Shown here piece after piece: positions 19,837 to 26,850 of a stretch of 64,000 bases of DNA (position 1 is the stretch's first letter; each line of letters starts with the position of its first letter). Made by a program: the position numbers and the translations under genes. The notes beneath the pieces are model-generated. The model was not told where the DNA came from and did no database searches. It was given only the letters and a program-made list of their open reading frames with translations. This DNA comes from Salinicoccus luteus DSM 17002 (GTDB lineage Bacteria > Bacillota > Bacilli > Staphylococcales > Salinicoccaceae): NCBI RefSeq assembly GCF_000712035.1, contig NZ_KL544008.1, forward strand, positions 404,544 to 468,543, read 5' to 3'.

Positions 19837-21108
19837 ATGAGCACAATCAAGAAGCACAAGGGTCTCGATAACACTCTGAAAGTCATGAAAGAGGGCTATC
19901 TCTATACAACGAACCAGAGAAGGCGCCTTGGATCAGATAATATCTTTGAAACAAGGGTGCTTGGCGGAAAACGCGCCATCGTCATCAGCGGTAAGAAGGC
20001 CGCCGAGCTATTTTATGACAATGACAAGACAGAACGTTCAGGGACGCTTCCAAAACGTCTGGTGAACACACTGTTTGGTAAAGGCGCCATCCATACGACA
20101 ACAGGAAAGAAGCACGTCGACAGGAAAGCGCTCTTCATGTCCCTCATGACGGAAGGCAACCTGAAGCATCTCAGGGAACTGACGCGCAATCACTGGTACA
20201 TGAATACCCACAGGATGGAACAGATGGACCAGATCAACATCTACAGGGAATCCATCATCCTGTTGACCAAAGTCGGCACCAAGTGGGCGGGTGTACAGGC
20301 CCCGGAAGAGAAAATCGAAGAAATCGCGACTGACATGGACATCATGATCGACTCCTTCAAAGGGCTGGGTACTGCCTACAAAGGATATAAAGCCTCTGTA
20401 GCCGCACGCCGCCGTGTTGAGGACTGGCTCGAAGACCAGATCATCCAGACGCGCAAAGGCAAAATATTCCCTCCGGAGGGGACGGCACTCTACGAGTTTG
20501 CCCATTGGGAAGACTACAAGGGTAATCCAATGGATTCCAGACTCTGTGCAATCGACCTCATGAATACATTCCGTCCACTGATCGCAATCAACCGTTTTGT
20601 ATCATTCGGTCTGCTTGCCATGTATGAACATCCAATTTCAAAAGAGAAAATCAAGAACGAACCGGACTATGCCTACATGTTCTCCCAGGAAGTCAGACGC
20701 TTCTATCCATTCGTTCCGTTCCTCCCTGGAAAAGCCAAGACGGACATCCAGTTTGAGGGCCACGACATCGAGAAGGACACGATGCTGGTTCTGGACATCT
20801 ACGGTACAATGCATCGGGACGACGTCTTTGAAAATGCTGATGAGTTCTATCCGGAGCGCTTCCGCGACTGGGATGGCAGCCCATTCGACCTCATCCCACA
20901 AGGTGGCGGGGACTATTACACGAACCACCGCTGTGCAGGTGAGTGGATGACCATCATCATCATGGAAGAGACGATGAAATACTTCGCCGGCAAAATCAGC
21001 TATGATGTGCCTGAACAGGATCTTACAGTGGATCTCAACAGCATCCCGGGCTACATCAAGAGCGGATTCATCATCGAGAATGTCCAGGAGAATGTTGACC
21101 GCGGATAG
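19837..21108 (+). CDS. oleT: CYP152-family fatty acid peroxygenase/decarboxylase, OleT type
   Basis: Heme-thiolate P450 using hydrogen peroxide on fatty acids. 423 residues with ATG 19837 after a GGAGGA ribosome site. The heme cysteine is C366 in NHRCAGEW. The substrate-carboxylate arginine is R246 in NTFRPLIAINRF. H86 (GAIHT) and F80 (NTLFG) match H85 and F79 of Jeotgalicoccus OleT, the residues linked to decarboxylation to 1-alkenes. B. subtilis CYP152A1 has Gln at the His position. From recall of OleT, long blocks such as RKALFMSLMTEGNL and LIPQGGGDY are conserved. It has its own promoter and terminator and no redox partner alongside, as expected for a peroxygenase. It is inserted between pknB and rsgA. 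Family is certain; the alkene product is inferred from residues. Confidence 0.93.
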   Translation: MSTIKKHKGLDNTLKVMKEGYLYTTNQRRRLGSDNIFETRVLGGKRAIVISGKKAAELFYDNDKTERSGTLPKRLVNTLFGKGAIHTTTGKKHVDRKALFMSLMTEGNLKHLRELTRNHWYMNTHRMEQMDQINIYRESIILLTKVGTKWAGVQAPEEKIEEIATDMDIMIDSFKGLGTAYKGYKASVAARRRVEDWLEDQIIQTRKGKIFPPEGTALYEFAHWEDYKGNPMDSRLCAIDLMNTFRPLIAINRFVSFGLLAMYEHPISKEKIKNEPDYAYMFSQEVRRFYPFVPFLPGKAKTDIQFEGHDIEKDTMLVLDIYGTMHRDDVFENADEFYPERFRDWDGSPFDLIPQGGGDYYTNHRCAGEWMTIIIMEETMKYFAGKISYDVPEQDLTVDLNSIPGYIKSGFIIENVQENVDRG

Positions 21109-21120
21109 TATACACAGAAT

Positions 21121-21157
21121 AAAAACCTTCCACAGCCAGGCTGTGGAAGGTTTTTTT
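21121..21157. terminator. Terminator between oleT and a convergent gene
   Basis: CCTTCCACAGCC and GGCTGTGGAAGG pair around a minimal loop. The stem is preceded by five A and followed by seven T, so it can act on both strands. Confidence 0.85.
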
Positions 21158-21176
21158 GATGCGTGAAATGAAGTCA

Positions 21177-21947
21177 TTATTCCGGAGCGGCATATTTGAA
21201 GCGCTTCGTGCTGTCTGCGGCCACGGATACTTCGAGGCCCGGCACGGGAGTCTGGTCCAGGCGGTTGATGACACTCTGCAGGATGCCGACGCGGAGGCGG
21301 TCCTGCTCGCGGTCATGGAGCTCTGGCACGGCTTCCGCGAGTGCAGCGAGCAGTGTGGAAAAGGTGTATTCCTCTCCAGGTGCCATCACCTCCGGAATGC
21401 TCCGCCTCACTTTTTCCACGATCGGCTGAAGATTGCCGCTTTCCTGGCTGCCCGGGATGTAGAAATACCTTTTGTTTTCGATGACGGTCTGGTTGAAATT
21501 CGTTTTGGGATCGAGTTCCAGCTGCTTGACGGCACCTTCCAGTACAGCAGTCCGGTCCTTCTTGTCCGACGCATCGAACAGTTCGGGGATGATCGGCTTC
21601 AGAAGGGCGAACAGCTCGCTGAAAGTGTAGTAGCGCCCCGGCTCCATCATCGTCGCCAGTTCGGTGATCACCTTGTCCCTTACACTGAAATAGCGCTCCT
21701 CGCCCTCATACTCCCCGTACTGTATATCCTGCATGAATATGGAGCGGAAGATGGAGTTGAAGAGCGGGGACGATTCGACCCAGGCAATCACACGGCTGCC
21801 GCTGTTGAGTCCGCGGACGAACCAGTCCTTGACGTGGGCATTCCACATGTACTCGTATACTTTTGCGATGAAGAAGTCGATCAGCTTGGCACCAAGGTAC
21901 GCAAGCATGCCCAGAAAGAATATGAGCAGGGGATTCGAAATTGTCAC
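21177..21947 (-). CDS. Unrecognised membrane-anchored protein with two repeated domains
   Basis: I do not recognise this 256-residue protein. It has one N-terminal hydrophobic segment (about 5-27), a linker, and then two copies of an approximately 80-residue module at about 88-164 and 175-255. The copies share KV...M-PG--YTFS-L-AL----PEL-D and a C-terminal KR--Y, separated by predicted helices, which looks like a small winged-helix or ubiquitin-like fold. No catalytic motif is visible. The start is GTG 21947, chosen because AGGAGGTGA lies 9 bases upstream. No other gene is co-oriented with it before the rhodanese. It is convergent with oleT and divergent from the sirB-like gene. A regulatory or scaffolding role at the membrane is only a guess. 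Confidence 0.7.
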   Translation of the reverse strand: MTISNPLLIFFLGMLAYLGAKLIDFFIAKVYEYMWNAHVKDWFVRGLNSGSRVIAWVESSPLFNSIFRSIFMQDIQYGEYEGEERYFSVRDKVITELATMMEPGRYYTFSELFALLKPIIPELFDASDKKDRTAVLEGAVKQLELDPKTNFNQTVIENKRYFYIPGSQESGNLQPIVEKVRRSIPEVMAPGEEYTFSTLLAALAEAVPELHDREQDRLRVGILQSVINRLDQTPVPGLEVSVAADSTKRFKYAAPE

Positions 21948-22043
21948 CCGGCATCACCTCCCTATCCACATACCCTTTTAGGACAGACTTGCCACATGGA
22001 AAAATAAAAAGCATCTGCTATAATGCAGTTGAGGGGGGATCGA

Positions 22044-22742
22044 ATGGCACATGATGTCATCGTCATGCATGGTTCAAAGAGGGAGGCGCGCAATACGGAG
22101 CTGGAAAGCCGCCTGGATACGCTGATGGAATCACAAGGACAGTACAGTGTGGCGTTCATAGAAAGCCATGAACGGAGCATCTGCCGGGTGGTCGGCAGGC
22201 TGGCAGGAGAGGGGGAGCGTGACTTCAACATCATCCCGCTCCTCTTCTTCTCGGCCTCGCACTACTCCCGCGACATTCCGAAGGCACTCGAACATTTGAA
22301 GGCGGAATATCAGGACATGCGCTGGACTGTTGCGCCTCCCGTCGGCACCCATCATCTAATGGCCCGATTTGTGGAAGGACGGGTGGCGGAGCTTGCTGTG
22401 GAAGATGTCACGATCATCGTGATGGCGCATGGAAATGAAGATTATCCGCAGGCGGACCGTGAGCTGAAACAGCTTGTGGCAAACCTTGATATCCGCATGC
22501 CGGCACATCCCGCAACGCTTTATGGCGAGCTTTCTGTAGAGCGCCTGTCCGAGCAGCTGGACAGGGCCGGGGACTTCATCATCGTACCGATTGACCTGGA
22601 GGACGGTTTTCTGACCGGAAAGATGGAGAAGGCGGTTGAGGGGATTCTGCCGGAGGGTTCCATAACTTTTGCACCGTCAGTCAACTTCAGTCCCATACTG
22701 GCGGCTATCATTCAGGACCATATGAAGCTCGGAAAGAAATAG
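22044..22742 (+). CDS. sirB: CbiX/SirB-type sirohydrochlorin chelatase
   Basis: Likely inserts Fe2+ (or Co2+) into sirohydrochlorin, the last step of siroheme synthesis. 232 residues from ATG 22044, set by GAGGGGGG six bases upstream. An in-frame ATG at 22023 overlaps a TATAAT-like -10 and is unlikely. The first half has the HGSKREARNTELE metal-site signature (H9) and FFSASHYSRDIPKAL, typical of CbiX. The second half repeats the fold (IVMAHGNEDYPQADRELK). No other siroheme, sulfite- or nitrite-reductase gene is nearby, so the substrate is inferred from the family alone. Confidence 0.8.
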   Translation: MAHDVIVMHGSKREARNTELESRLDTLMESQGQYSVAFIESHERSICRVVGRLAGEGERDFNIIPLLFFSASHYSRDIPKALEHLKAEYQDMRWTVAPPVGTHHLMARFVEGRVAELAVEDVTIIVMAHGNEDYPQADRELKQLVANLDIRMPAHPATLYGELSVERLSEQLDRAGDFIIVPIDLEDGFLTGKMEKAVEGILPEGSITFAPSVNFSPILAAIIQDHMKLGKK

Positions 22743-22750
22743 AAGTAAAA

Positions 22751-22774
22751 AAAGGCGCCCGGGCGGGCGCCTTT
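22751..22774. terminator. Terminator between sirB and rhodanese gene
   Basis: AAAGGCGCCC and GGGCGCCTTT pair around GGGC, with A-rich and T-rich flanks. The two genes converge here. Confidence 0.75.
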
Positions 22775-22784
22775 GGTGCGGATG

Positions 22785-23090
22785 CTACAGGTGGTTGACC
22801 GGTCCGTCGTAGTCCAGTATGCCGCCTTCGACATTCACAGCATCGTAGCCGTTGTCGAGGAGGTAGTTCTGCACCTGTGCGCTCCTTTTGCCGGAGCGGC
22901 ACATGACATAGTACTTCTTGTCCTTGTCAAGGTTCGGCAGGGCACTGTCGATGTTGGACATTGGATAGTGCTGGGCGCCGGGCACGAAGCCCGTCTCTTC
23001 CAGTTCATCGCGCTCCCTTACATCAATCAGTACATTCCCTTCGTCCTTAGTGACGTTCTGTACTTCGCTTGCCTGAATGGATTCTGCCAT
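22785..23090 (-). CDS. Single-domain rhodanese-like sulfurtransferase
   Basis: 101-residue cytoplasmic protein of the GlpE/YqhL type that moves sulfane sulfur via a persulfide. The active-site loop is CRSGKRS with C64. The domain ends are marked by VLIDVRERDELEETGFVPGAQHYP and GGILDYDGP. AAGGAGG precedes the ATG. The physiological acceptor cannot be deduced. A link to the neighbouring sirB gene through sulfur metabolism is possible but unproven. Confidence 0.9.
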   Translation of the reverse strand: MAESIQASEVQNVTKDEGNVLIDVRERDELEETGFVPGAQHYPMSNIDSALPNLDKDKKYYVMCRSGKRSAQVQNYLLDNGYDAVNVEGGILDYDGPVNHL

Positions 23091-23179
23091 AATAATTCCT
23101 CCTTATAGAAAGTGCTAGTCATATTTTATCATAAAGAGGGTAACTGTTATAATGGAGAAAAACTATTTCGGGGTGAGGT

Positions 23180-24046
23180 ATGCTAAAAGGTAGAATTACA
23201 AAAGCGCTCAGCGGCTTCTATTATGTGGAATCGGAGGGGGTCCTCTATGAAACGAGAGCCCGTGGGCTGTTCAGAAAAACGAAGGAATCACCGCTGGTGG
23301 GCGACATCGTCACCTTCCAAGTCGAAAATGAAAATGAAGGATATATCGGGGAGATACATGCGCGTAAGAATGCACTCATGCGGCCGCCAGTCGCCAATAT
23401 CGACCAGGTGCTGATCACGATGAGCATGAAATCCCCCGAGTTCAGCTACTACCTCCTGGACCGCTTTCTTGCCTATGCAGAAGCGCATGACATCGAGCCG
23501 GTCATTGTCATCACGAAGACGGATCTTCTGAAGGATGAAGGGTATCTCAAAGAAATCGAAGCTGTCTACCAGCCCATATACGACATCCATTTCACCGACC
23601 GCCATCATATCAATGAAGATCTGAAGGGAATATTCAAAGACAAGATCAGTGTTCTGGCAGGGCAGTCCGGTGTCGGCAAGTCCACGCTGCTGAATACGCT
23701 CGTGCCGGAGCTTGAGCTGAATACTGCAGAAATATCCAATGCACTGAACCGGGGCAAGCATACGACGCGGCATGTCGAGCTTGTGGAAATCGCAGGCGGC
23801 CTGATTGCCGACACCCCCGGTTTCAGCACGATAGAATTCACTGAACTCGACAGATATAACCTGAAGTTCTGCTTCCCGGACTTCAATCATTTCAGCGACG
23901 CATGCAAGTTCAGGGAATGTCAGCACATCAAGGAGCCGAAATGCGGCGTGAAGCAGGCGGTGGCCGATGGCAGGCTCGCGGCCAGCCGTCATGAGAGCTA
24001 TCTGTCCATCTATCAGGAAATCGAAAACAGAAAGGCGAGGTATTGA
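23180..24046 (+). CDS. rsgA: Ribosome small subunit-dependent GTPase A
   Basis: Late 30S assembly GTPase that checks the decoding centre. 288 residues. An N-terminal OB fold is followed by a circularly permuted GTPase: the G4 motif TKTD (112-115) comes before the P-loop GQSGVGKST (161-169) and DTPGFS. A C-terminal zinc knuckle reads CKFRECQHIKEPKCGV. A TATAAT lies at 23148-23153 about 30 bases upstream with only a weak -35, so it may have its own promoter in this arrangement rather than relying on pknB. The stop lies one base before the rpe ATG. Confidence 0.95.
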   Translation: MLKGRITKALSGFYYVESEGVLYETRARGLFRKTKESPLVGDIVTFQVENENEGYIGEIHARKNALMRPPVANIDQVLITMSMKSPEFSYYLLDRFLAYAEAHDIEPVIVITKTDLLKDEGYLKEIEAVYQPIYDIHFTDRHHINEDLKGIFKDKISVLAGQSGVGKSTLLNTLVPELELNTAEISNALNRGKHTTRHVELVEIAGGLIADTPGFSTIEFTELDRYNLKFCFPDFNHFSDACKFRECQHIKEPKCGVKQAVADGRLAASRHESYLSIYQEIENRKARY

Positions 24047-24047
24047 C

Positions 24048-24692
24048 ATGACAAAAGTACTTCCATCACTATTGGCGAGTGATTTTACGAGACTCGGACA
24101 TGACATCGAAAAAATGGAGGCGGCAGGAGCGGACATCTTCCACCTCGATATCATGGACGGACAGTTCGTACCAAACATCTCCTACGGCATGCCGGTGGTC
24201 GAGGCCATCAGCCGGACTGCCGCCATCCCGCTTGATGTGCACCTGATGACGCTCGATCCGGAGCAGTTCATCGATGAATTCAGCGGACTCGGCATCGACA
24301 TGGTGTCATTCCATATTGAGGCGACCAACCATCCCCACAGGCTGATGCAGCGCATCAAGCAGAGCGGCATGAAGGCGGGTATTGCACTGAATCCCCACAC
24401 CCCGGTCGGGCATATCCAGCACCTGCTGGCGGAAATCGACTTCATACTGATCATGACGGTCAATCCGGGATTCGGCGGACAGCAGTTCATCGATACCTGT
24501 GTGGACAAGGTCCGCACGCTGGACGCGCTGAGGACCGATAATGGATATGAATATGAGATTGAAGTGGATGGCGGCATCAACCAGGAGACGGCGGAAATAT
24601 GCAGGGGAGCAGGGGCGGACCTGTTCGTCAGCGGTTCCCATCTTTTCAAGTCGGAGGATTGGCAGGAAGCAATCAGGGAGATGAAGCAGTGA
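24048..24692 (+). CDS. rpe: Ribulose-phosphate 3-epimerase
   Basis: Interconverts ribulose-5-phosphate and xylulose-5-phosphate in the pentose phosphate pathway. 214 residues from ATG 24048 (GAGG 7 bases upstream). A longer in-frame extension back to 23967 lies inside rsgA and is rejected. Barrel motifs are PSLLASDF, HLDIMDGQFVPNIS, DVHLMT, MTVNPGFGGQQFI and EVDGGIN. It is sandwiched between rsgA and thiN, with the thiN GTG overlapping its stop. Confidence 0.95.
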   Translation: MTKVLPSLLASDFTRLGHDIEKMEAAGADIFHLDIMDGQFVPNISYGMPVVEAISRTAAIPLDVHLMTLDPEQFIDEFSGLGIDMVSFHIEATNHPHRLMQRIKQSGMKAGIALNPHTPVGHIQHLLAEIDFILIMTVNPGFGGQQFIDTCVDKVRTLDALRTDNGYEYEIEVDGGINQETAEICRGAGADLFVSGSHLFKSEDWQEAIREMKQ

Positions 24693-25315
24693 ATCACATC
24701 AATGTGCTGATCCGTGAGGACAGTCCGGGCATTCCACACGAAAGAAGAAATGAAAGGTGGGCAGGGGTGGACCGCGGCGTCTACCTTCTGCTCAAGGAAG
24801 GCATTGTCCCCGATTACACGTATGGGGACTTCGATTCCGTGGATGCGTCGGAATGGGCGTTCATAAAGCGGCATATGGAAGTGGCGCCCGTACCTTCCCG
24901 GAAAGATGATACGGACCTTGAGATGTGTCTGAAGGATCTTGTGGGGCGCGGCTATCAGTCGATAGATGTCTATGGGGCAATCGGCGGCCGGCTGGATCAT
25001 ACCCTGGGCAACATATTCCTGCTCATGCATGGTGAATTCAAGGATGCCGATATTACACTGATCGACGCCCAGAACATCATGCGGCGCCTTGATGCCGGCA
25101 CCCATAATATCGAAAAGGTCGAACCGATGAAATATGTATCGTTCATCCCCTTTGTTGAAGGGACTTCGCTGACACTCGAAGGGTTTGAATACAATCTTGA
25201 TAAGGAGCTTCTGAAGCTCGGTGCAACACTTACGATCAGCAATGAGTTTCTTGATACAAAGGCAACTGTGCATACAGATGAACCGATAATTATGATACAA
25301 TCCAGAGATGAATAG
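24689..25315 (+). CDS. thiN: Thiamine pyrophosphokinase
   Basis: Converts thiamine to thiamine diphosphate. 208 residues from GTG 24689, which overlaps the rpe stop as GTGA. The conserved protein begins at NHINVLIRED, and the frame upstream of it lies within rpe. Motifs of the family are AGVDRGVYLLL, YGDFDSV (metal/pyrophosphate site), KDDTDLEMCL and GAIGGRLDHTLGNIFLL. The order rsgA-rpe-thiN is conserved in Bacillales. Confidence 0.92.
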   Translation: MNHINVLIREDSPGIPHERRNERWAGVDRGVYLLLKEGIVPDYTYGDFDSVDASEWAFIKRHMEVAPVPSRKDDTDLEMCLKDLVGRGYQSIDVYGAIGGRLDHTLGNIFLLMHGEFKDADITLIDAQNIMRRLDAGTHNIEKVEPMKYVSFIPFVEGTSLTLEGFEYNLDKELLKLGATLTISNEFLDTKATVHTDEPIIMIQSRDE

Positions 25316-25330
25316 AAAAGGGGGGGTCGA

Positions 25331-26032
25331 ATGATTTTAGCAGGTGCATTTGTCAACGGCATGGCCATCATCATCGGCGGGGTGCTCGGGCTGGTATTCA
25401 CCTTCATTCCGGATGCGATCAAGGATTCCATCATGAAGATCCAGGGACTCATCATCGTGACCCTCGGCATCCAGATGGTGGTGCAGACGGAGGACATCAT
25501 CATCACCCTGCTCAGCCTGATCGTCGGGGTAGTCATCGGCGAGATCATACGTCTTGAGGAGGCACTCAACCGGTTTGGCCACTGGATGGAGTTCAAGCTT
25601 GGAGACAAGCACGCCGGGAACCTCTCCCAAGGTTTCGTCTCGGGTACACTTGTCTTCATTGTGGGGGCCATGGCGATTGTAGGCGGCCTTGATGCCGGAC
25701 TCAGAGGGTCCAACGAGGTGCTCTTCACCAAAGCGATTATGGACTTCTTCATTGCGATTGTAATGACCACTACATATGGTCTTGGCGTCATCATATCAGG
25801 AATTCCTACGTTCTTATATGAATCCGGCATCATTCTCTCTGCCCAGCAGATCGCCCGTGTGATTCCGGAATTCATACTGGATGAGATGATCGAACAGGTG
25901 ACGAGTACAGGCGGGGTCATACTGCTCGCCATCGGGCTCAACATGCTGAACGTCACGCATATGCGTGTCGGCAATATGATTCCGGCCATTTTTACAGCAA
26001 TGATCATGGTCTATCTGATCAATATATTCTAA
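25331..26032 (+). CDS. DUF554 family membrane protein
   Basis: 233-residue integral membrane protein with about six to seven hydrophobic segments. It matches the DUF554/YqgA-YdfK family: GAFVNGMAIIIGGVLG at the start, GFVSGTLVFIVGAMAIVGGLDAGL in the middle and a C-terminal TGGVILLAIGLNML. The function is not established; a transport role has been suggested for the family. It lies 15 bases after thiN with GGGGGG as ribosome site, so it is probably co-transcribed with rpe-thiN, and a terminator follows. I do not recall this gene at the thiN-rpmB junction in Staphylococcus. Confidence 0.85.
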   Translation: MILAGAFVNGMAIIIGGVLGLVFTFIPDAIKDSIMKIQGLIIVTLGIQMVVQTEDIIITLLSLIVGVVIGEIIRLEEALNRFGHWMEFKLGDKHAGNLSQGFVSGTLVFIVGAMAIVGGLDAGLRGSNEVLFTKAIMDFFIAIVMTTTYGLGVIISGIPTFLYESGIILSAQQIARVIPEFILDEMIEQVTSTGGVILLAIGLNMLNVTHMRVGNMIPAIFTAMIMVYLINIF

Positions 26033-26033
26033 A

Positions 26034-26067
26034 AAAAACCATCCGACAGGGTCGGATGGTTTTTTCG
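26034..26067. terminator. Bidirectional terminator between DUF554 gene and rpmB
   Basis: AACCATCCGAC and GTCGGATGGTT pair around a short loop, flanked by a run of A and a run of T. It serves both convergent genes. Confidence 0.85.
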
Positions 26068-26078
26068 GTTATTCGTAA

Positions 26079-26267
26079 TTAGACGCGTTCAACTTTGCCG
26101 GATTTGAGGGCGCGGGCTGAAACCCAAACTTTTTGTGGTTTGCCGTCAACCATAACTCTTACCTTCTGAAGGTTTGCACCGAATCTTCTCTTGTTGGCAT
26201 TCATTGCGTGTGAACGGTTGTTGCCTGAAGTCGCCTTGCGACCAGTGAAAAAGCATTCTTTAGCCAT
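26079..26267 (-). CDS. rpmB: 50S ribosomal protein L28
   Basis: 62-residue ribosomal protein with the family start [11 protein letters not shown], then [15 protein letters not shown] and the C-terminal [13 protein letters not shown]. The Cys-poor form (one Cys) lacks the zinc-binding set. Its ribosome site GGGAGAT lies just upstream on the minus strand. It is monocistronic and divergent from yloU, as in Bacillus and Staphylococcus. Confidence 0.96.
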   Translation of the reverse strand: MAKECFFTGRKATSGNNRSHAMNANKRRFGANLQKVRVMVDGKPQKVWVSARALKSGKVERV

Positions 26268-26333
26268 GTTGTCATCTCCCTTTTATAAATATTACCATAA
26301 ACATTGATTGTAGGTTTAATTGCATACTATAAT

Positions 26334-26362
26334 ATAATACATGATAAGAAAAATTTTTACAA
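26334..26362 (-). promoter_or_regulatory. Predicted SigA promoter of rpmB
   Basis: On the minus strand TTGTAA (26362-26357), a 17-base spacer and TATTAT (26339-26334) precede rpmB by about 65 bases. Confidence 0.55.
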
Positions 26363-26404
26363 GCAATTTTCTGCGGGAGCTGCATTATGCCCAATTGAAT
26401 TCAC

Positions 26405-26434
26405 TTGTATTTATACGTTGTTTCTGCTTATAAT
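26405..26434 (+). promoter_or_regulatory. Predicted SigA promoter of the yloU-fakA operon
   Basis: TTGTAT (26405-26410), an 18-base spacer and a perfect TATAAT (26429-26434) sit 26 bases before the yloU ATG. The intergenic stretch is AT-rich compared with its surroundings. Confidence 0.6.
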
Positions 26435-26460
26435 AAAATGATGTGTCAGGGGGAAAAATA

Positions 26461-26829
26461 ATGGCTCTTGAAATTAAAAATGAATTGGGAAGCATCGATA
26501 TCGCCATGGATGTCATCGCGAACATCGCCGGTGGAGCGGTAGTGGAAAGCTACGGCGTGGTCGGCATGGCTTCAAAGCACCAGGTCAGGGACGGGTTTGC
26601 CGAACTGCTCGGCAAGGAGAACTACGCACGTGGTGTCATCGTTGAGAACAATGAAGGCAATATTGATATCGACCTGTATATCATCGTCGGCTATGGAATA
26701 AAAATATCAGAAGTGGCGACGAATGTACAATCAACTGTAAAATACAAACTTGAAAAGACACTTGGACTCAATATCAAATCTGTGAATATACATGTCCAAG
26801 GGGTCAGAATCATCAATACCGAGGACTGA
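26461..26829 (+). CDS. yloU: Asp23/Gls24 family protein, YloU-like
   Basis: 122-residue member of the Asp23 (DUF322) family, small cytoplasmic proteins tied to envelope homeostasis. ATG 26461 is chosen because CAGGGGGA lies 7 bases upstream. A GTG at 26443 would add six residues. Family features are IANIAGGAVVESYGVVGMA near the start and VGYGIKISEVATNVQSTVKYKLE in the second half. It pairs with fakA, a conserved neighbour in Firmicutes, which hints at a shared envelope or lipid role not yet defined. Confidence 0.88.
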   Translation: MALEIKNELGSIDIAMDVIANIAGGAVVESYGVVGMASKHQVRDGFAELLGKENYARGVIVENNEGNIDIDLYIIVGYGIKISEVATNVQSTVKYKLEKTLGLNIKSVNIHVQGVRIINTED

Positions 26830-26850
26830 TCAGGGAGGATTTACTAAGCG

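Noticed and set aside
24182-25300. 372-residue minus-strand frame across rpe and thiN
   Set aside because: It spans two clear plus-strand genes and has no ribosome site or motif.
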